DNA from: CAJPPJ01 sp963545265
Lineage (GTDB): Bacteria; Bacillota_I; Bacilli_A; RF39; UBA660
DNA: 18,436 nucleotides
Assembly: GCA_963545265.1 (NCBI GenBank)
Contig: CAUUHY010000014.1
Coordinates: forward strand, 1-18,436
Direction: 5' to 3'
The first letter of the stretch is position 1; every line of letters begins with the position of its first letter. A program made the position numbers and the translations under genes. Below the pieces are notes generated by a model, which searched no databases, was not told the DNA's origin, and saw only the letters and a list, made by a program, of their open reading frames with translations. Of the stretch, positions 15,830 through 18,436 are shown one piece after another.

Positions 15830-16426
15830 TTATTCTCCTTTAAAATTTATTATATCTTTATCTTTTGTATATTTTTTTCTTTTTATATAAAAATTATCTT
15901 TTAATAAAATAATATTGTTCTCAGACACTAAAATGTAATAATTTAAAAAATTTTTTAAATATATTAAAAATAATAATATTAAAAATATAAGTTTAATATA
16001 TGAAGTTGTATATATAAAAAGGAAATATACTATAGCTACCAATATATATTCTATTAGTTTTATTTTATTTAATATTCTATCTTTATATAAAACAATAGAT
16101 AATATAAAAATGAGTGGAACAAACTTTAATAATTCATTATATCTTATAACAATAATACTAAAACTACTCATATAAAATAAAGATATTTTATATTCTAAGT
16201 CTTTATAAAAAAACTTTTCTTTATATATTAAAAATTTATAAATAAAATAAGATAAAACTATAAATAAAATAAGAATAATTATCTTATCTAAAAACATTAA
16301 TGATATTAGAGTCAATCCATAAATAATAGATGTTATAATTAACTTAATACTGTCTTTTAAATCATTACAAAAATTAATGATTATTAATAAAATTAATAAA
16401 AAAACACATATACTAATATATATCAT
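15830..16426 (-). CDS. Polytopic membrane protein, first gene of the pilin-fmt operon
   Basis: A 198-aa protein, mostly hydrophobic, with about six or seven membrane helices (around 2-19, 29-46, 49-66, 80-97, 101-115, 122-140, 143-163) and a charged C-terminal tail of about 30 aa. I do not recognise a family with confidence. Asp22 right after TM1 (CNDLKDSIKL) and Asp76 before the fourth helix (FYKDLEYK) sit at spacings similar to the two catalytic Asp of small prepilin peptidases (TadV/CpaA). However, the second GxGD motif is not present, so that assignment is weak. The start ATG at 16426 follows AGAGGT. Its promoter is at 16449-16477. The next gene starts 3 bases after its stop, so they are co-transcribed. 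A membrane partner for the pilin-like protein is a contextual guess. Confidence 0.75.
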   Translation of the reverse strand: MIYISICVFLLILLIIINFCNDLKDSIKLIITSIIYGLTLISLMFLDKIIILILFIVLSYFIYKFLIYKEKFFYKDLEYKISLFYMSSFSIIVIRYNELLKFVPLIFILSIVLYKDRILNKIKLIEYILVAIVYFLFIYTTSYIKLIFLILLFLIYLKNFLNYYILVSENNIILLKDNFYIKRKKYTKDKDIINFKGE

Positions 16427-16448
16427 ATATACCTCTATTTATACTAAC

Positions 16449-16477
16449 ATAATAGTATAATTATTATGATTTTTCAA
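16449..16477 (-). promoter_or_regulatory. Promoter of the pilin-fmt operon
   Basis: On the minus strand a -35 TTGAAA (16472-16477) and a -10 TATTAT (16449-16454) are separated by 17 bases. Each is 5 of 6 to consensus, and they lie 23 bases upstream of the start codon. It overlaps the divergent promoter region of the lipoprotein gene. Confidence 0.65.
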
Positions 16478-16484
16478 TTTAATT

Positions 16485-16493
16485 TGATATAAT
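16485..16493 (+). promoter_or_regulatory. Extended -10 promoter of the thioredoxin-like lipoprotein gene
   Basis: TGATATAAT, a consensus TATAAT (16488-16493) with TG one base before, lies 17 bases upstream of the ATG. No strong -35 is visible. It is divergent from, and only about 10 bases away from, the -35 of the pilin-fmt operon. Confidence 0.65.
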
Positions 16494-16510
16494 AATAATT
16501 GAGGTGAAAA

Positions 16511-16930
16511 ATGAAAAAAATAGGAATATTTATAATATTAATCTTCACTTTCTTAATAACTGCATGTGGTAATAAAAGTGAATATTTAAAAGACATTAGC
16601 TATAAAGATTTTATAAATAAACAGAAAAACAAAGAAAATTTTATTTTAGAAGTTTATCGTACTGGATGTCATTGGTGTGAAGAATATAAACCAGTCTTAG
16701 AAAAACTTACTAAAGAAAAAAAATTAACTATTTACGTTCTTAATTTAGCAAATATATCTGATAATGAAGAAAGAGAATTATTTGAAAAATATGGAAGTCT
16801 TGGTACTCCCACAATAATTTTTTTTGAAAAAGGTGAAGAAGTTAGTAAATTAAAAAGATCTTTAGGCTATAAAAACGAATCAGCTACAATATCAGCTTTA
16901 CAAAACGCTGGATATTTACAAGATAAATAA
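16511..16930 (+). CDS. Thioredoxin-like lipoprotein
   Basis: A 139-aa exported protein. A lipoprotein signal peptide ends in the lipobox LITAC, so Cys19 would be lipidated and anchor the protein to the outer face of the membrane. A thioredoxin fold follows. The active-site motif is CHWC in FILEVYRTGCHWCEEYKPVLEKL, and the cis-proline loop is GTPTIIFF. The Cys-x-x-Cys pair suggests a thiol-disulfide redox role on surface proteins; whether it oxidises, reduces or isomerises cannot be read. Likely clients are cysteine-containing exported proteins such as the pilin-like and LRR proteins in this window (inference). This is the only plus-strand gene. It has a GAGGTGA ribosome site and its own promoter, and ends in a bidirectional terminator shared with the convergent gene. 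Confidence 0.93.
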   Translation: MKKIGIFIILIFTFLITACGNKSEYLKDISYKDFINKQKNKENFILEVYRTGCHWCEEYKPVLEKLTKEKKLTIYVLNLANISDNEERELFEKYGSLGTPTIIFFEKGEEVSKLKRSLGYKNESATISALQNAGYLQDK

Positions 16931-16958
16931 AAAAGTTCTATTATAGAACTTTTTTATT
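16930..16958. terminator. Bidirectional terminator between convergent genes
   Basis: A perfect 11-bp stem (AAAAAGTTCTA at 16930-16940 with its complement at 16944-16954) has a 3-base loop. T-runs leave both sides. It serves the lipoprotein gene on the plus strand and the 339-aa gene on the minus strand. Both stop codons touch the stem. Confidence 0.88.
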
Positions 16959-17973
16959 TTGCGTCAATAAATGCTATAAACCCTAACAATGTCTCTTTTA
17001 TTTTTTTATCTAATGTTCTACTATTTTTAACTTTAGTATAAATAGTATTAATCAATTTTTCTTTTTCTTCTAAACATTTTTTATAACTTTTACTTATAAT
17101 AAGAAGGTTTTTTAACTCTTTAACATCTCTTGCAGTTAATTTTTGATTATCAAATTTATTTATATCATTTTGTTTTCTTTCTAAAAAGAATACTAAATTA
17201 TGAAAATTTATTATTTTTTCTTCTCCTAAATTATCTATATTAGAAATATCTCTTTTTAATCTTAAATATTTATTTATTCCCTCTAATAATTTAGAAACTT
17301 TTAATACTTCTTTTTCTTCCATAGATAAATATAGATTAATCATAAATGGAATTATATTAAAACATTTATAAGTATCAATACATTCTAACATATCGTTATC
17401 ATTTTTAATTTTTAATGAATTAAATAAATATTTCTTTTTTATATTATCATTTATTAATTCTAATATGTAATTAAAATTCCTATGCTTTATGTACGAACTT
17501 AACAAATTAAAAGAAGAAGTGATATTCAAAACAGATTCAGTATTTAATATTTCTAAATATTTTATAATATTTTGATTTAAATTATCATTTTTTTGATATC
17601 CAACTAAAGAGAATAACTTTAAATTTTCGATATGTTTGTTACTATTCTTGTAATTTATATATTTTTTATTTTCTAATAAATTAAAATAAAATTTTAAAAA
17701 GTAATAATATTTTTCTATTTCTTTATATTCAGTCTTAGAACTACCAATTATCAAAACATTATATTTTTTAGTAATTTTATTAGTTTTTAAATAATTATAA
17801 AAGTCAGATAATTCAGAACAAATAAAGACTTTAGCTTTTTGATTCCAAATTATAAAAAGATCGCTAACATTTGAACTTGTTTCATCATTTACTATAATTA
17901 CATAATCTGTTTTTTGTGCAATTTTTTCTTTATATGTAATATTATTTTTATTTTTTACTGGTATAGTAATCAT
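16954..17973 (-). CDS. Unrecognised 339-aa protein next to the tRNA cluster
   Basis: I do not recognise this protein. It has no signal peptide, lipobox or membrane helix, so it is probably cytoplasmic. The first 100 residues alternate beta strands and helices (DYVIIVNDE, AKVFICSEL, YNVLIIGSSKTEY) as in a Rossmann- or receiver-like alpha/beta fold. No P-loop or catalytic motif is evident. From about residue 110 it is helix-rich and Lys/Asn/Ile-rich, with TARDVKELKNLLIISKSYKKC near the C-terminus. This could be a helical-repeat or scaffold domain. Start ATG at 17973 with AGAGGT 6 bases upstream and a strong promoter. It is monocistronic between the tRNA terminator and the convergent lipoprotein gene. 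Expression looks constitutive. Its function cannot be assigned. Confidence 0.8.
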   Translation of the reverse strand: MITIPVKNKNNITYKEKIAQKTDYVIIVNDETSSNVSDLFIIWNQKAKVFICSELSDFYNYLKTNKITKKYNVLIIGSSKTEYKEIEKYYYFLKFYFNLLENKKYINYKNSNKHIENLKLFSLVGYQKNDNLNQNIIKYLEILNTESVLNITSSFNLLSSYIKHRNFNYILELINDNIKKKYLFNSLKIKNDNDMLECIDTYKCFNIIPFMINLYLSMEEKEVLKVSKLLEGINKYLRLKRDISNIDNLGEEKIINFHNLVFFLERKQNDINKFDNQKLTARDVKELKNLLIISKSYKKCLEEKEKLINTIYTKVKNSRTLDKKIKETLLGFIAFIDAK

Positions 17974-17991
17974 AATAGACCTCTAAAATTC

Positions 17992-18020
17992 ATTGTACTT
18001 TAATAAACAATTTTTATCAA
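17992..18020 (-). promoter_or_regulatory. Promoter of the 339-aa gene
   Basis: On the minus strand a -35 TTGATA (18015-18020) and a -10 TACAAT (17992-17997) are separated by exactly 17 bases. They lie 19 bases before the start codon and immediately after the tRNA operon terminator. Confidence 0.75.
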
Positions 18021-18046
18021 ATAAAAAAACTAACATTTCTGTTAGT
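18021..18046 (-). terminator. Intrinsic terminator of the tRNA operon
   Basis: A 7-bp stem (ACTAACA with TGTTAGT, 18029-18046) with a GAAA tetraloop on the minus strand is followed by TTTTTTTAT. It lies about 40 bases after the last tRNA. A second small hairpin (AAACTT with AAGTTT, about 18058-18073) lies in the trailer without a T-run. Confidence 0.88.
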
Positions 18047-18087
18047 ATTCATTACTTAAACTTTATAAGTTTTAGTTAGTATCTATC

Positions 18088-18163
<76 letters not shown>

Positions 18164-18167
18164 ATAA

Positions 18168-18244
18168 TGGCGGTCTCGACGGGAATTGAACCCGCGATCT
18201 TCTGCTTGACAGGCAGACGTGTTAAACCACTCCACCACGAGACC
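18168..18244 (-). tRNA. tRNA-Asp (GTC)
   Basis: 77 bases: acceptor GGTCTCG with CGAGACC, anticodon stem TCTGC/GCAGA around the loop CTGTCAA with anticodon GTC, T loop TTCAATT, discriminator G (typical of Asp) and encoded CCA. It is 4 bases from tRNA-Phe. Confidence 0.97.
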
Positions 18245-18248
18245 ATAA

Positions 18249-18326
18249 TGGTAGCGGGAGAAGGATTTGAACCTTCGACCTTTGGGTTATGAGCCCAACG
18301 AGCTAACCAAACTGCTCTATCCCGCG
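18249..18326 (-). tRNA. Initiator tRNA-fMet (CAT)
   Basis: 78 bases with anticodon CAT. It is the initiator, not the elongator: the anticodon stem has the three G-C pairs GGG/CCC next to the loop, there is an A11-U24 pair, and positions 1 and 72 do not pair. That mismatch is C1-U72 rather than the more common C1-A72. T loop TTCAAAT, discriminator A and encoded CCA are present. Confidence 0.95.
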
Positions 18327-18341
18327 ATATATAAATTAAAT

Positions 18342-18434
18342 TGGCGGAGGAAAAGGGATTCGAACCCCTGCGCCGGTTTCCCGACCTGTCGGTTTTCAAG
18401 ACCGATCCCTTCAGCCAGACTTGGGTATTCCTCC
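18342..18434 (-). tRNA. tRNA-Ser (TGA)
   Basis: 93 bases, class II, with a long variable arm (hairpin CGG...GAAA...CCG type). Acceptor GGAGGAA with TTCCTCC, anticodon loop CTTGAAA with anticodon TGA, T loop TTCGAAT, discriminator G and encoded CCA. It is complete, ending 2 bases from the window edge. More tRNA genes may precede it outside the window. Confidence 0.97.
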
Positions 18435-18436
18435 AT

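Noticed and set aside
15830..16426. Calling the first operon gene a prepilin peptidase
   Set aside because: Two Asp are suggestively spaced but the GxGD motif is missing; kept only as a hypothesis.

Overview
The window comes from a very A+T-rich, low-GC Gram-positive-type bacterium, most likely an uncultured Bacilli/Mollicutes-related gut lineage (inference). The evidence is A/T-rich codons throughout, strong AGGAG-type ribosome binding sites, an EzrA division protein, Rib-like surface modules and tRNAs with encoded CCA. The standard code applies: Trp is TGG, and TGA stops the pilin-like gene at 13029-13031. All genes except one (the thioredoxin-like lipoprotein at 16511-16930) lie on the minus strand, so the operons read from right to left.

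From right to left. 18088-18434 is a block of four tRNA genes (Ser-TGA, initiator Met-CAT, Asp-GTC, Phe-GAA) ending in a terminator. An unrecognised 339-aa protein (16954-17973) has its own clear promoter. It converges on the lipoprotein gene and shares a bidirectional terminator with it. A divergent promoter region (16427-16510) then serves the lipoprotein on one side and a five-gene minus-strand operon on the other. That operon encodes a polytopic membrane protein, a P-loop protein with a weak resemblance to type IV pilus/VirB11-type ATPases, a 639-aa pilin-like protein, methionyl-tRNA formyltransferase (fmt) and a single-pass membrane protein. It ends in a terminator at 11447-11487.

A second four-gene operon (6887-11399) encodes an ABC ATPase, an FtsX-type permease, an OmpR-family response regulator and a histidine kinase. 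The layout resembles antimicrobial-peptide sensing and detoxification modules. Its promoter contains two 11-bp direct repeats of the kind OmpR-family regulators bind. ezrA follows with its own extended -10 and a strong terminator. Then come a tail-less ssb with a near-consensus promoter, a monocistronic pyrimidine-nucleoside phosphorylase gene, and a large surface protein with leucine-rich repeats, Rib-like modules and a calcium-binding thrombospondin-3-like end. The first 26 codons of another exported protein run off the left edge.

No mobile element, CRISPR array, prophage or rRNA is visible, and no gene-free stretch exceeds 300 bases. The most unusual part is the five-gene operon that joins pilus-like components to fmt. 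The LRR/Rib surface protein and the promoter repeats of the transporter/two-component operon come next.
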